Below, piece by piece: positions 1 through 7,500 of a DNA stretch of 33,325 bases. The position numbers were made by a program, and so were the translations under genes. How positions within the stretch are numbered: position 1 is the first letter of the stretch; every line of letters starts with the position of its first letter. Location of the stretch: assembly GCA_030537795.1 (NCBI GenBank), contig JAUNVE010000022.1, positions 1 to 33,325 of the forward strand, given 5' to 3'. The stretch is from Actinomycetaceae bacterium. Lineage in GTDB: Bacteria; Actinomycetota; Actinomycetes; Actinomycetales; Actinomycetaceae. A model generated the notes under the pieces. That model saw only the letters and a program-made list of their open reading frames with translations, searched no databases and was not told the DNA's origin.

Positions 1-1187
1 TCAACGAAAACTGTGCGGGCACGGTGAAGGCTGAGTCACTATCCTCATGCCAGATGAAGATTACGATCTCCGGAATTAAGATACCCGGTGACTACCAGCT
101 TCGGGTTGACCATGCTGACGGTAAAGTAAGGAGGTACACGCTCACGTTGCCCGAGGATAATGAATTCGTTATCCCACTTGGGCCGACGATGGTTGACCTT
201 GGCAGCGGACAGTATGGGCACGAGATTTATTTGCGGAAAATAATGCCCGAGGGCTCTTCCGGTGAATCTCTTTCGACAACGTATGTGAGTGAGCATGACA
301 ACGAATGGATAGAGAATAACTGCGGCGCATTCGATGCCGAATACTCGCAGTGTCGCGTGACGGCAACGGTATTTGATGCCGTCTCCGGTAAGTACAGAGT
401 CGATGTCTTAAATGAATCAAGCGATGGGCTACTCTGGGTTGTGGATAGGAGCAAAGATTTTGATTGGGTAGCTGGTGGTGAAGCAAAAACGATGAGCTTC
501 CGCCTGCGGGAAAATCTGGTGAGCGACAAACTAGTTGTTAGATTAGTGGATGCGGTAACCAATGGGTCGATGTATGAAAAAGTAATAGAGCAGGAAGGTC
601 TCCAAAACTCTGTTAAACAATGTCTTCCCGGGTTCACGGTTGAACGGGATGGTTGTGTGTTGAAGCTTACGGCGGATAAACTCGATGCTGGCAAGCATCC
701 AGAATTTGTTTTCGATATCACCGATGAAGGTCAAGATCTGGGACGGAAACACTTTGCATATCCAACAGATACTGACGGGAAAACATCACATACGGTTGAG
801 TAGGTGATTAAGAAGCAGTTTGATGCGACAACGCCCGGCATTACCATCGCGCTCAAAAAGGGCTCTCATGGTAGTTTCCTAAGGGAGTATCAAGTCATGG
901 AATATGATTTCCCCGATAGCGCAACCATTACTGCGAACTGTGAAGCAAGCAATGGTGCCAGTGCAGAGAGCCCGGACTCCGGTGGAGACCCGGCACCCGG
1001 TGGGTCTGATGGGTCTCAACCCGGTGGTGGGTCATCGGGTGGCTCAACCCAGTCGGGGACGAGCTCCGGTCACGGGTTGGCGCGTACCGGTGTTGATGGA
1101 TCGCAGCTTGGTTTGCTCGTATCGGTGGCAGCAGGGTTGCTGCTTGCCGGTGCCGGTAGCGTAGCTATGAGCCGAAAGAAGAACTAA
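1..1187 (+). pseudogene. cell-wall-anchored repeat protein, 5'-truncated by the window edge and split by an in-frame TAG
   Basis: One reading frame (codons starting at positions divisible by 3) is open from the window edge to 1187 except for a single TAG at 801-803. Upstream of the stop lie two complete and one partial Ig-like repeat of about 100 residues, each opened by a C-x9-11-C motif. Downstream the third repeat simply continues to its closing Cys at 939. A Gly/Ser/Pro-rich wall-spanning linker follows, then LARTG (1077-1091), a hydrophobic segment and a basic SRKKN tail. LAxTG followed by a membrane helix and positive tail is the sorting signal typical of sortase substrates in high-GC Gram-positives. 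The stop falls inside a domain, so I treat both parts as one broken gene. The upstream product alone would lack the anchor and be secreted. Alternatives are a sequencing error, phase variation or stop readthrough. The true start and signal peptide lie outside the window. Confidence 0.8.
12..938 (+). repeat. three tandem ~100-residue Cys-bounded repeats in the surface protein
   Basis: Cys codons occur in pairs at 12/48, 321/351 and 621/654, with a closing Cys at 939. This gives repeat periods of 309, 300 and 318 bases. Protein identity between repeats is low, but the layout is the same in each: a Cys pair, alternating beta-strand-like hydrophobics, then an acidic end. This resembles tandem Ig-like stalk domains of Gram-positive surface proteins. 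The Cys spacing suggests disulfides bridging domain junctions, which is an inference. Confidence 0.6.
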
Positions 1188-1197
1188 CCCTTTTCCC

Positions 1198-1235
1198 GCG
1201 TGTGGGGCCACCGCAGTGCCGGTGGCCCCACACGC
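1198..1235. terminator. strong rho-independent-type hairpin
   Basis: A perfect 16-bp stem (1198-1213 with 1220-1235) carries a 6-base loop CAGTGC and is followed by a short TTT. It lies 11 bases after the surface-protein stop codon and upstream of the dnaE2 promoter. The stem is symmetric and preceded by TTTT on the left, so it may also stop transcription from the other side. It separates the surface-protein gene from the SOS-controlled polymerase. Confidence 0.85.
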
Positions 1236-1267
1236 TTTCCCGGACACGTGGAGACGCGCCGCCCACC

Positions 1268-1296
1268 ATGACAGTCGAACAAACGTTCGATAGGCT
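1268..1296 (+). promoter_or_regulatory. dnaE2 promoter (-35 ATGACA, 17-bp spacer, -10 TAGGCT)
   Basis: ATGACA at 1268-1273 matches the TTGACA consensus in five of six positions. Exactly 17 bases follow, then TAGGCT (TANNNT class) at 1291-1296. Transcription would start around 1303, where a GTG codon lies in frame with dnaE2, so the mRNA is probably leaderless. The 16-bp LexA palindrome fills almost the whole spacer. Confidence 0.7.
1275..1290. promoter_or_regulatory. LexA (SOS) operator
   Basis: TCGAACAAACGTTCGA is a perfect inverted repeat of TCGAAC around four bases and matches the Gram-positive/mycobacterial SOS box. Its place between the -35 and -10 elements of the dnaE2 promoter would let bound LexA block RNA polymerase. 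Induction of dnaE2 by DNA damage is known in mycobacteria. No other site of this quality was seen in the window. Confidence 0.92.
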
Positions 1297-1302
1297 ATGG
1301 GC

Positions 1303-4300
1303 GTGACCGTTTACGCCGAACTCCACGCGCACAGCGCCTACAGTTTTCTTCACGGTGCCGACCTTCCCGAAGCACTCGTCACACGCGCGTGCGAACTGGA
1401 CCTCGACGCCATTGCCGTTCTCGACTACGACGGCATGTACTCCGCCGTGCAAACAGCGGTGGCCGCACGCGAACACGGTATCCGTACCGTATACGGCACC
1501 GAACTGCGGCTGACAAACCACACCCACCTGCCGATCCTTGCCACATCGGTCAATGGATACCACGACCTGTGCGCCGCCATATCCGAGTTCCAACTCGCGC
1601 GAAATCAGCGCACGGATACCGTATTTTCCCTCGACAACCTCGCCGAATACAGCCGAGGCAACTGGGTCATCCTCACCGGCTCCAGCCGCGGCACCGTTCG
1701 CCGCGCGCTCCGCGAAGGAGGAGTACCCGCCGCAACCCGTGAAATCGAGCGCCTGATAGACCTGTTCGGACGCGACCGCGTCGTTATCGAATCAACGTTG
1801 ACCACACCGGAAGACGAAACGGAACTTGCGCCAATCCTCGCTGAACTCGGCAGACGAACTCGCACCCGGGTCATTGCCACAACCGGAGCGCGCGCCGCCC
1901 GCGCCCACTCTGTCACCCGCGCACACGTGCTGCGAGCCATTCAACTCGGCGGCACCCTCGCCGAAGTCGAACCCTACCTCGAAGCGTATCCACCCATCCT
2001 GCGTAGCGCAGACGACATGCGGCGTATTCACCGCCACTACCCGGAAGCAGTGGAAGAAGCGGCAGCACTGGCCGACGAATGCAGTTTCGATCTGCGTCTC
2101 ATCGCCCCCGACCTCCCCACCTGCGACACCCCTGACGGACACAGCGAAGAAACCTGGCTTCGAGAATGTACCTACCGCGGTGCGCGCGAACGCTACGGGA
2201 CACGCGCCGACCATCCGCGAGCGTGGGAAACCATTGACCGCGAACTCGATACGATCATCCGGATGGGGTTTGCCGGATACTTCCTCATCGTCAAAGAAAT
2301 CGTTGACTTTTGTCGCTCCCAAGGCATCCTGTGCCAAGGGCGCGGCTCAGCCGCCAACTCCGCAGTATGTTACGCCCTCGGAATCACTGCCGTTGACGCC
2401 GTGCGCCATCGCATGCTTTTTGAACGATTTCTTTCTCCGGGGCGAAGTGGGCCGCCCGATATTGACATCGACATTGAAGCGCAGCGACGCGAAATCGTTA
2501 TCCAGCACATCTACCACAGGTACGGGCGCCGCTACGCCGCGCAAGTTGCGAACGTCATCTCCTACCGCCCCAAATCTGCCCTCCGTGACGTTGCTAAAGC
2601 CTTCGGATATCCCGAAGAAATCGCGCATCAGTGGGCAAAAAACACCTCGCATACCCCCGTCGATCAGCAAGTCGCCCAGATGGCGGCCTCCCTCCAACGA
2701 CTGCCTCGCCACATGGGGATTCACCCCGGAGGCATGATCCTCACTCGCCAACCCGTGTCGCATCTGTGCCCGGTGCAGTGGGCAAGCAAAGAAAAACGCA
2801 CGGTCTTGCAGTGGGATAAAGACGACTGCGCGGAAGCCGGGCTCGTCAAATTCGACCTCCTCGGGTTGGGGATGCTCACCGCACTACGCACCATGTTCGA
2901 CGCTCTCGCCGAACAGGGGCACTGTACCCCGGAAGGAAAACCCTACGACCTCTACACGCTGCCGCAAGAAGACCCGCTGGTCTACGATCTGCTGTGCGCG
3001 GCGGATACGGTGGGAGTTTTTCAAGTCGAATCACGGGCGCAGATGAACACCCTACCTCGCCTCCAACCACGATGCTTTTATGACATTGTTGTCGAGGTTG
3101 CGCTGATTCGCCCCGGCCCCATCCAGGGTAAAGCCGTCAACCCCTATCTGCGCAGACGGCAGGGGAGAGAACCCGTGACCTACCCGCACCCGCTCCTTCG
3201 CCCAGCGTTAGAAAAGACGCTCGGTGTTCCACTATTTCAAGAACAACTCATGCAGATCGCCATCGATGCCGCCGGGTTTTCGCCGGCGCAAGCCGACCAG
3301 CTCCGCAAAGCCATGGGGGCGAAACGGCGTGAAGAACGCATGCGTCGGCTCCGCCCCCAACTTTTCGCGGGGCTCGCACAACGCGGCATCACGGGGGCGA
3401 CGGCGGAAAGCATCGTGACAAGCCTCAACGCTTTCGCCGACTTTGGATTCCCAGAATCGCACTCATTTTCTTTCGCCTACATTGTGTACGCCTCCGCGTG
3501 GATGAAGGTGCATTTTCCGGAAGAGTTTTACGCCGCGATTTTAGCGTCGCAGCCGATGGGGTTTTACACACCCGCGTCACTCATTGACGATGCGCGCAGA
3601 CACGGCGTTGCCGTTGCCCGAACCGATGTCAACTATTCCCACGAACAGGCGCGGGTTGAAACTACCGAACCACGCGCACTCGGTCACACCAAACCCCCGG
3701 TGCGCCCAAATCCAACCAAACGTATTCGCCTGGGACTCGACAGCGTCAAAGGGCTCGATGAAGCCACCTGCCGACGCATCGTTGACGCACGGCACACCCC
3801 GTACCGGTCCATCGGTGACCTCGCTCAGCGCGCCCACCTCAGTGACAGCGATATCGAAAAACTGTCGCTGGCGGGAGCTTTGGGCGAACTCGTCGCCAAC
3901 CGACGCGACGGGGTGTGGAACGCCGCACTGGTGGGCCAAAAATCCACCGTGCAACCCACACTGCCCGGTATCGAGTGGCAACAAACTCCCGCGTTTGCAC
4001 CACTCACACGCATTGAAGGCCTGCAATCCGACTATCAGACCATGGGTCTCAGCGTTGATATGCATCCGATGGAGGCCGTGCGGCCAACTCTTGATAGCGC
4101 CATTTGCACGTGTAGCGCCCTCGCCGACGTACCTGCGGGACGCCGCATCAAAGTAGCGGGAATCATTACGCATCGCCAGCGCCCCATGACCGCGAAGGGA
4201 ACAGTTTTTCTTTCCCTCGAAGATGAAACCGGTTTAGCCAACATTATCTGCCAACCCGGGCTGTGGAAACACTTCCGCGCAATCGCTCTCAATGAAAATG

Positions 4301-4413
4301 CTGTCATCATCCGCGGCATCATCGAAAAAGAAGACGGGGTCTATGCCGTATTGGCCGATAAAATCGAACCGTGTCGCACTCCCGTCGCCACGCGGTCGCG
4401 AGATTTTCGATAA
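1303..4413 (+). CDS. dnaE2: error-prone DNA polymerase III alpha subunit DnaE2 (ImuC)
   Basis: This C-family polymerase performs translesion, mutagenic synthesis after DNA damage, normally together with ImuA'/ImuB, which are not in this window. An N-terminal PHP domain opens with ELHAHSAYSFLHGA. The palm motif PPDIDIDIE carries catalytic Asp at about residues 388 and 390 (numbered from 1297), and the third Asp is in VKFDLLGLG near 520. A C-terminal OB fold ends in SRDFR, the tail typical of DnaE2. At about 1036 residues it is shorter than replicative DnaE (about 1,180), as expected for DnaE2. I chose GTG 1303 because the -10 element ends at 1296. ATG 1297 is in frame but would precede the expected transcript start. 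The SOS operator upstream supports DnaE2 over DnaE1. The gene ends 78 bases from a convergent neighbour. Confidence 0.95.
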   Translation: MTVYAELHAHSAYSFLHGADLPEALVTRACELDLDAIAVLDYDGMYSAVQTAVAAREHGIRTVYGTELRLTNHTHLPILATSVNGYHDLCAAISEFQLARNQRTDTVFSLDNLAEYSRGNWVILTGSSRGTVRRALREGGVPAATREIERLIDLFGRDRVVIESTLTTPEDETELAPILAELGRRTRTRVIATTGARAARAHSVTRAHVLRAIQLGGTLAEVEPYLEAYPPILRSADDMRRIHRHYPEAVEEAAALADECSFDLRLIAPDLPTCDTPDGHSEETWLRECTYRGARERYGTRADHPRAWETIDRELDTIIRMGFAGYFLIVKEIVDFCRSQGILCQGRGSAANSAVCYALGITAVDAVRHRMLFERFLSPGRSGPPDIDIDIEAQRREIVIQHIYHRYGRRYAAQVANVISYRPKSALRDVAKAFGYPEEIAHQWAKNTSHTPVDQQVAQMAASLQRLPRHMGIHPGGMILTRQPVSHLCPVQWASKEKRTVLQWDKDDCAEAGLVKFDLLGLGMLTALRTMFDALAEQGHCTPEGKPYDLYTLPQEDPLVYDLLCAADTVGVFQVESRAQMNTLPRLQPRCFYDIVVEVALIRPGPIQGKAVNPYLRRRQGREPVTYPHPLLRPALEKTLGVPLFQEQLMQIAIDAAGFSPAQADQLRKAMGAKRREERMRRLRPQLFAGLAQRGITGATAESIVTSLNAFADFGFPESHSFSFAYIVYASAWMKVHFPEEFYAAILASQPMGFYTPASLIDDARRHGVAVARTDVNYSHEQARVETTEPRALGHTKPPVRPNPTKRIRLGLDSVKGLDEATCRRIVDARHTPYRSIGDLAQRAHLSDSDIEKLSLAGALGELVANRRDGVWNAALVGQKSTVQPTLPGIEWQQTPAFAPLTRIEGLQSDYQTMGLSVDMHPMEAVRPTLDSAICTCSALADVPAGRRIKVAGIITHRQRPMTAKGTVFLSLEDETGLANIICQPGLWKHFRAIALNENAVIIRGIIEKEDGVYAVLADKIEPCRTPVATRSRDFR

Positions 4414-4491
4414 ATGCGACCTTCAGCACTCGGAACAATGCGCCGGTGGCAGGTACCGGTCGCGGGGAGCGCACTATAACTAGCTGAAGCT

Positions 4492-5835
4492 CTATTCAGT
4501 TCCCTTAACGACTTCCCGGGCGGAAGGAAGCGGCCCTTCGAAGGGTGGATCATCCTCGTGTAACTGCTGGTAAATGGCCCACGCAGAAGCAATAAGTGGG
4601 ATTGATATAACCGCTCCCAGCAAGCCTGCCACCAGGGTGCCTGCGGCAACACCTACACCCACGACAACCGGGTGCAGAGAGACCTGCGACCCCATAATAA
4701 GAGGTTGCAGTACATGACCCTCGAATTGGCCAATGAGAGCAATACCGATACCCACCAGCAACATGGTCCACACGCCGTCGGCGGCCAGCGCCACAATCAT
4801 CGCGAAAATCATTGCTGTGGGCGCGCCAATGAGGGGGATAAATGCGCCGATGAACACGAGCACCCCAAGTGGCGCTGCCAGTGGGACGGACAGAATAGAC
4901 AAATAGATGAAAGCGAAGAGACCATCTGTTGACGCTACCAACATGATTCCACGGGCGTATCCGGCGAAAGTAAACCAACCGGCAGCGGCAGCCCGATGGA
5001 GCGGCTCTCGGTGTCGGTCAGGAAACCGGTTGAGCGTCCAGCGCCACATCTTTTCTCCCGAATATAGGAGGAAAATCGTGGTGAAAATTGCCAGCGCAAA
5101 GATGGTCATACCAATGGCCACTGAAGAGATGTTATTCAAAGCTTCTTGGATGAGGGCTCCGGCATTGGATTCAATATACTGGCGTGCCTGGTCAACCGTC
5201 TGATTGATCCACTGATATACCTCATCGGAGGATAACTCCACCCGGAACGGGCCGGTGCGCAAGAAATCAATAATTTTGTCAATGCCGTTACCGAACTGAT
5301 CTGACAAAGTGCTCCACTGGCTCGTCACAGAGGCAATAACGTAAGTGATGAGCCCGCCGAAAATTGCTATCGCCCCCAGCAAAGCGATAAGCACACCTAA
5401 AGAGCGCGGCAGAAATTTGCTGAGGAAATTAACGACCGGGTTCAGGACCGATGTAATGACGAAGGCGAGAAAAATCGCCACGAAAACCGCTGATACTTGA
5501 GATACGGCCCAGAACACAAAGGAGGTGACCAGCAATATCCCAATTGTCATCCAGGCAGCTGTGCCGCCTTTCTTTAACCAGGCGGGCACATCGTCACTTC
5601 CGTTACGACGGCCCGGATCCACAAAACGATGTGGCATCGATCGTGACGACGCCTTGAGTCTGGTACGTGAAACCGTTCGATCGAGGGAAGCCTGTGTCGC
5701 AGAAGGACGTTCTGGACGGCGATGAGAATCGCGTTGGGTTCGCGCCAGCAACTGCTTGCTGCGAGTTGTTAGTTTCTGTCCTTGTGAGCGGACTGTGCTG
5801 ATCCACCGTCCCGCCCGTGCTCCGCTTGTATTCAC
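4492..5835 (-). CDS. AI-2E family (PerM-like) transporter, multi-pass membrane protein
   Basis: The 447-residue product has an unusually long basic, Ser/Arg-rich cytoplasmic N-terminus of about 85 residues. Hydrophobic segments follow (roughly 95-115, 117-135 and 143-170), then an extracytoplasmic amphipathic region (about 170-250) and a second cluster of helices to about 430, ending in an acidic tail. This arrangement and the late FIGAFIPLIGAPTA and GHVLQPLIMG motifs fit the AI-2E/PerM family. Members have been linked to autoinducer-2 export, sodium/proton exchange or unknown substrates, so no substrate is assigned. The GTG start at 5835 lies 6 bases after a TAGGCT element, which supports the long N-terminus. 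The gene is convergent with dnaE2 and stands alone. Confidence 0.85.
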   Translation of the reverse strand: MNTSGARAGRWISTVRSQGQKLTTRSKQLLARTQRDSHRRPERPSATQASLDRTVSRTRLKASSRSMPHRFVDPGRRNGSDDVPAWLKKGGTAAWMTIGILLVTSFVFWAVSQVSAVFVAIFLAFVITSVLNPVVNFLSKFLPRSLGVLIALLGAIAIFGGLITYVIASVTSQWSTLSDQFGNGIDKIIDFLRTGPFRVELSSDEVYQWINQTVDQARQYIESNAGALIQEALNNISSVAIGMTIFALAIFTTIFLLYSGEKMWRWTLNRFPDRHREPLHRAAAAGWFTFAGYARGIMLVASTDGLFAFIYLSILSVPLAAPLGVLVFIGAFIPLIGAPTAMIFAMIVALAADGVWTMLLVGIGIALIGQFEGHVLQPLIMGSQVSLHPVVVGVGVAAGTLVAGLLGAVISIPLIASAWAIYQQLHEDDPPFEGPLPSAREVVKGTE

Positions 5836-5841
5836 GCCTCT

Positions 5842-5847
5842 AGCCTA
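5842..5847 (-). promoter_or_regulatory. -10 element TAGGCT, leaderless start
   Basis: Read on the minus strand, TAGGCT is followed by exactly 6 bases and then the GTG start at 5835. No Shine-Dalgarno sequence is visible and no clear -35 was found. Confidence 0.5.
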
Positions 5848-5887
5848 CTGGTAACCGGAGATATTAGGGAGCTAGCGGAACTATCTG

Positions 5888-6541
5888 TTAGTTGCGTGGA
5901 CATACAATGTCAACGAGTTGTCGAGGATCGTCAACGATATGGTCCGCCTGTGCGAATTCAGACACCTCGGTACCGGACCATGTCACACCGACAGTGGTCA
6001 GTTGATTTTCATATCCTCCATCGATGTCATGGTGGCGATCTCCGATCATGAAGGTGGTCGACGTATCAACCTCCATGCGCTTTAGACGCTGGAGGGCGTC
6101 AGCAATGACTTCGCCCTTGGTTTGGTAGGGATCATCTTCGCGAGAACCGCAAACCACGGAAAAATAAGAATCGAGGTCGAGTTTCTCAAGAATCGGACTG
6201 AGCAAACGTTCAATCTTGGAGGACGCCACTGCAAGAATGATCTGATTGGTGTACAGAGTTTGAAGTGTTTCGCACATATGCGGGAAAACCGGAACCTCCA
6301 GCATGCGACCTGAATAGTGGGTGCGATACCTTTCAATCGCCGGCGTAATGTCTCGTTCGGATAGCCCTGCGAAATCTCGAAAACTGACCGAAAGAGGCGG
6401 GCCGACCCAACGCCGAAGCTCTTTTGGTGACTGTGGCGCCAACCCGAGATCCTGGAGAGTGCGAGCGACACAGTCGGTAATGAGTGGGGCGGAGTCGGTA
6501 ATGGTGCCATCGAGGTCAAAAATTGCGATAGGTCTGGACAC
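5888..6541 (-). CDS. HAD hydrolase, phosphoglycolate-phosphatase-like
   Basis: This is a cytosolic haloacid-dehalogenase phosphatase of about 217 residues. Motif I is IFDLDGTITDSA at the N-terminus (both Asp present). Motif II is VASSKIERL, and motif IV is IGDRHHDIDGG with the metal-binding Asp. The cap sits between motifs I and II, as in subclass IA (Gph/PpaX-like). GTG 6541 is chosen because AAGGGGAA lies just upstream and it puts motif I at the usual distance from the start. An upstream ATG at 6577 would add twelve poorly motivated residues. The gene is divergent from the MarR gene. Substrate could be 2-phosphoglycolate, pyrophosphate or another phosphomonoester; the sequence does not decide. 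Confidence 0.85.
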   Translation of the reverse strand: MSRPIAIFDLDGTITDSAPLITDCVARTLQDLGLAPQSPKELRRWVGPPLSVSFRDFAGLSERDITPAIERYRTHYSGRMLEVPVFPHMCETLQTLYTNQIILAVASSKIERLLSPILEKLDLDSYFSVVCGSREDDPYQTKGEVIADALQRLKRMEVDTSTTFMIGDRHHDIDGGYENQLTTVGVTWSGTEVSEFAQADHIVDDPRQLVDIVCPRN

Positions 6542-6670
6542 AGTTCCCCTTTCAAGGTGATCAAAAAATTTAAACAAAAGCTGATTTTGAATAACAAAAC
6601 CCTTATAATTGACGCAGGGTGGATGTTATTTCAATCTTAGTGACTCGCCGCAAGTATGAGAATTTCTTCC

Positions 6671-6716
6671 AAACAGTTAGACCTTGTACCTTAGAGGTGG
6701 TAAAACAATTAGATCG
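6671..6716 (+). repeat. direct repeat AAACARTTAGAYC upstream of the MarR gene
   Basis: AAACAGTTAGACC at 6671-6683 recurs as AAACAATTAGATC at 6703-6715. Eleven of 13 positions match, and the spacing is 32 bases (about three helical turns). It lies in the 203-base region between the divergent HAD and MarR genes and could be an operator, although MarR proteins usually bind palindromes. Confidence 0.3.
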
Positions 6717-6744
6717 TTTATCGGGGGAGTGAGAGCGAAACAAA

Positions 6745-7212
6745 ATGAGTGAGCAGGTTCATCAGCGGGCATGGTCAATGTTTACGCAAATCATTTTGCG
6801 CGTGAGCTCCGTAGGGACCCAGCAAGTCAAAACGCAGGTTGGGATCTCGATGGCCGATTTCGCCATTTTGTTAACCCTGTCGAAATCGCCCGAGGGAGCC
6901 CTGCGAATGGGGGTTCTATCCGAAGTTCTTTCGTTTTCGCCCTCTCGCCTGTCTTATCTCGTCAGTTCGCTAGTGGACCGGAAACTCGTCAAGAAAACAA
7001 CTGCTGAAACCGATGGTCGCGGTCATATTGCATCCATTACCGCTACCGGTCAGGTGCTGTGCGACAAAGCCGGAGACGTCCTACGGAGCGTGTACGTCGA
7101 CCTCATCGAAACGGCTCTGACAGAAGAAGAAAATCAGCGACTGATCGATATGCTTGCTCACGTCAATGATCGACTCGGCATCGATCGAGTGATCTTAGAC
7201 ATGCTCAAGTAA
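6745..7212 (+). CDS. MarR-family transcriptional regulator
   Basis: The 155-residue protein fits the MarR family. An N-terminal dimerisation helix region leads into a winged helix (about residues 45-110) with a recognition-helix segment FSPSRLSYLVSSLVDRKLV. The wing has TDGRGHIASITATG, matching the D-x-R-x-x-x-x-x-L/I-T pattern of MarR wings. C-terminal helices complete the dimer interface. The family binds palindromic DNA and is usually released by small phenolic ligands or oxidation; no ligand can be inferred. It has a single Cys in the C-terminal half and no Cys pair suggesting a redox switch. It is transcribed divergently from the HAD gene. No target efflux gene is adjacent, and a tRNA follows 74 bases downstream. 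Confidence 0.9.
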   Translation: MSEQVHQRAWSMFTQIILRVSSVGTQQVKTQVGISMADFAILLTLSKSPEGALRMGVLSEVLSFSPSRLSYLVSSLVDRKLVKKTTAETDGRGHIASITATGQVLCDKAGDVLRSVYVDLIETALTEEENQRLIDMLAHVNDRLGIDRVILDMLK

Positions 7213-7216
7213 TGGA

Positions 7217-7247
7217 TTGGCACGGCAACTAATCTTCATGCTAAAGT
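7217..7247 (+). promoter_or_regulatory. possible tRNA-Leu promoter (TTGGCA ... TGCTAAAGT)
   Basis: TTGGCA at 7217-7222 and TAAAGT at 7242-7247, preceded by TGC like an extended -10, lie upstream of the tRNA. The 19-base spacer is longer than ideal, so the assignment is tentative. Confidence 0.35.
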
Positions 7248-7286
7248 TTTCTTCGTTGCCGTTGGACGAAAGTCCACCAGTCCCCT

Positions 7287-7375
7287 GCGCGGGTGGCGGA
7301 ATAGGTAGACGCGCTAGCTTGAGGTGCTAGTTCCTCATTTAAACGGGAGTGGGGGTTCAAGTCCCCCTCCGCGCA
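7287..7375 (+). tRNA. tRNA-Leu (anticodon GAG)
   Basis: The sequence folds as a class II tRNA. The acceptor stem GCGCGGG pairs with TCCGCGC. The anticodon stem CTAGC/GCTAG encloses loop TTGAGGT with anticodon GAG. A long variable arm follows (about 7331-7350), then T-arm GGGGG-TTCAAGT-CCCCC and discriminator A at 7375. CCA is not encoded. It should read CUC and CUU leucine codons. Confidence 0.95.
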
Positions 7376-7381
7376 CTAGAG

Positions 7382-7409
7382 TGAAAGCCCCGGATATCCG
7401 GGGCTTTCA
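7382..7409. terminator. terminator after tRNA-Leu
   Basis: A perfect 28-base palindrome, TGAAAGCCCCGGAT and its complement, lies 6 bases after the tRNA. The GC-rich core is flanked by AAA and TTT, so it can act in either direction. It also lies downstream of the convergent transaldolase gene. Confidence 0.85.
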
Positions 7410-7500
7410 GCATATTCACAATGATTCCGTAGCAGTTCATAGCCGACGCGCCAGCGACCAAATTCACCGCCAGTCGCTACGCTGAAATGCCGGCTAGTTT

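Noticed and set aside
804-1187. Separate 127-codon gene starting at GTG 804
   Set aside because: It begins directly after the TAG in the same frame and in the middle of a repeat domain, with no signal peptide and no ribosome site. It is better read as the 3' part of the interrupted surface protein.
3577-4173. 198-codon frame on the minus strand inside dnaE2
   Set aside because: It is antisense to a well-conserved polymerase domain, as are other long frames there. Long antisense frames are common in GC-biased codon usage, and no family is recognisable.
4414-4491. Hairpin CCGGT/ACCGG between the convergent dnaE2 and AI-2E genes
   Set aside because: A 5-bp stem at 4443-4459 with a 7-base loop and no T-run is too weak to call a terminator.
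7441-7500. Inverted repeat AGCGAC/GTCGCT downstream of tal
   Set aside because: Six-base arms with a 14-base loop and no T-run. The palindrome at 7382-7409 is a much better terminator for both sides.
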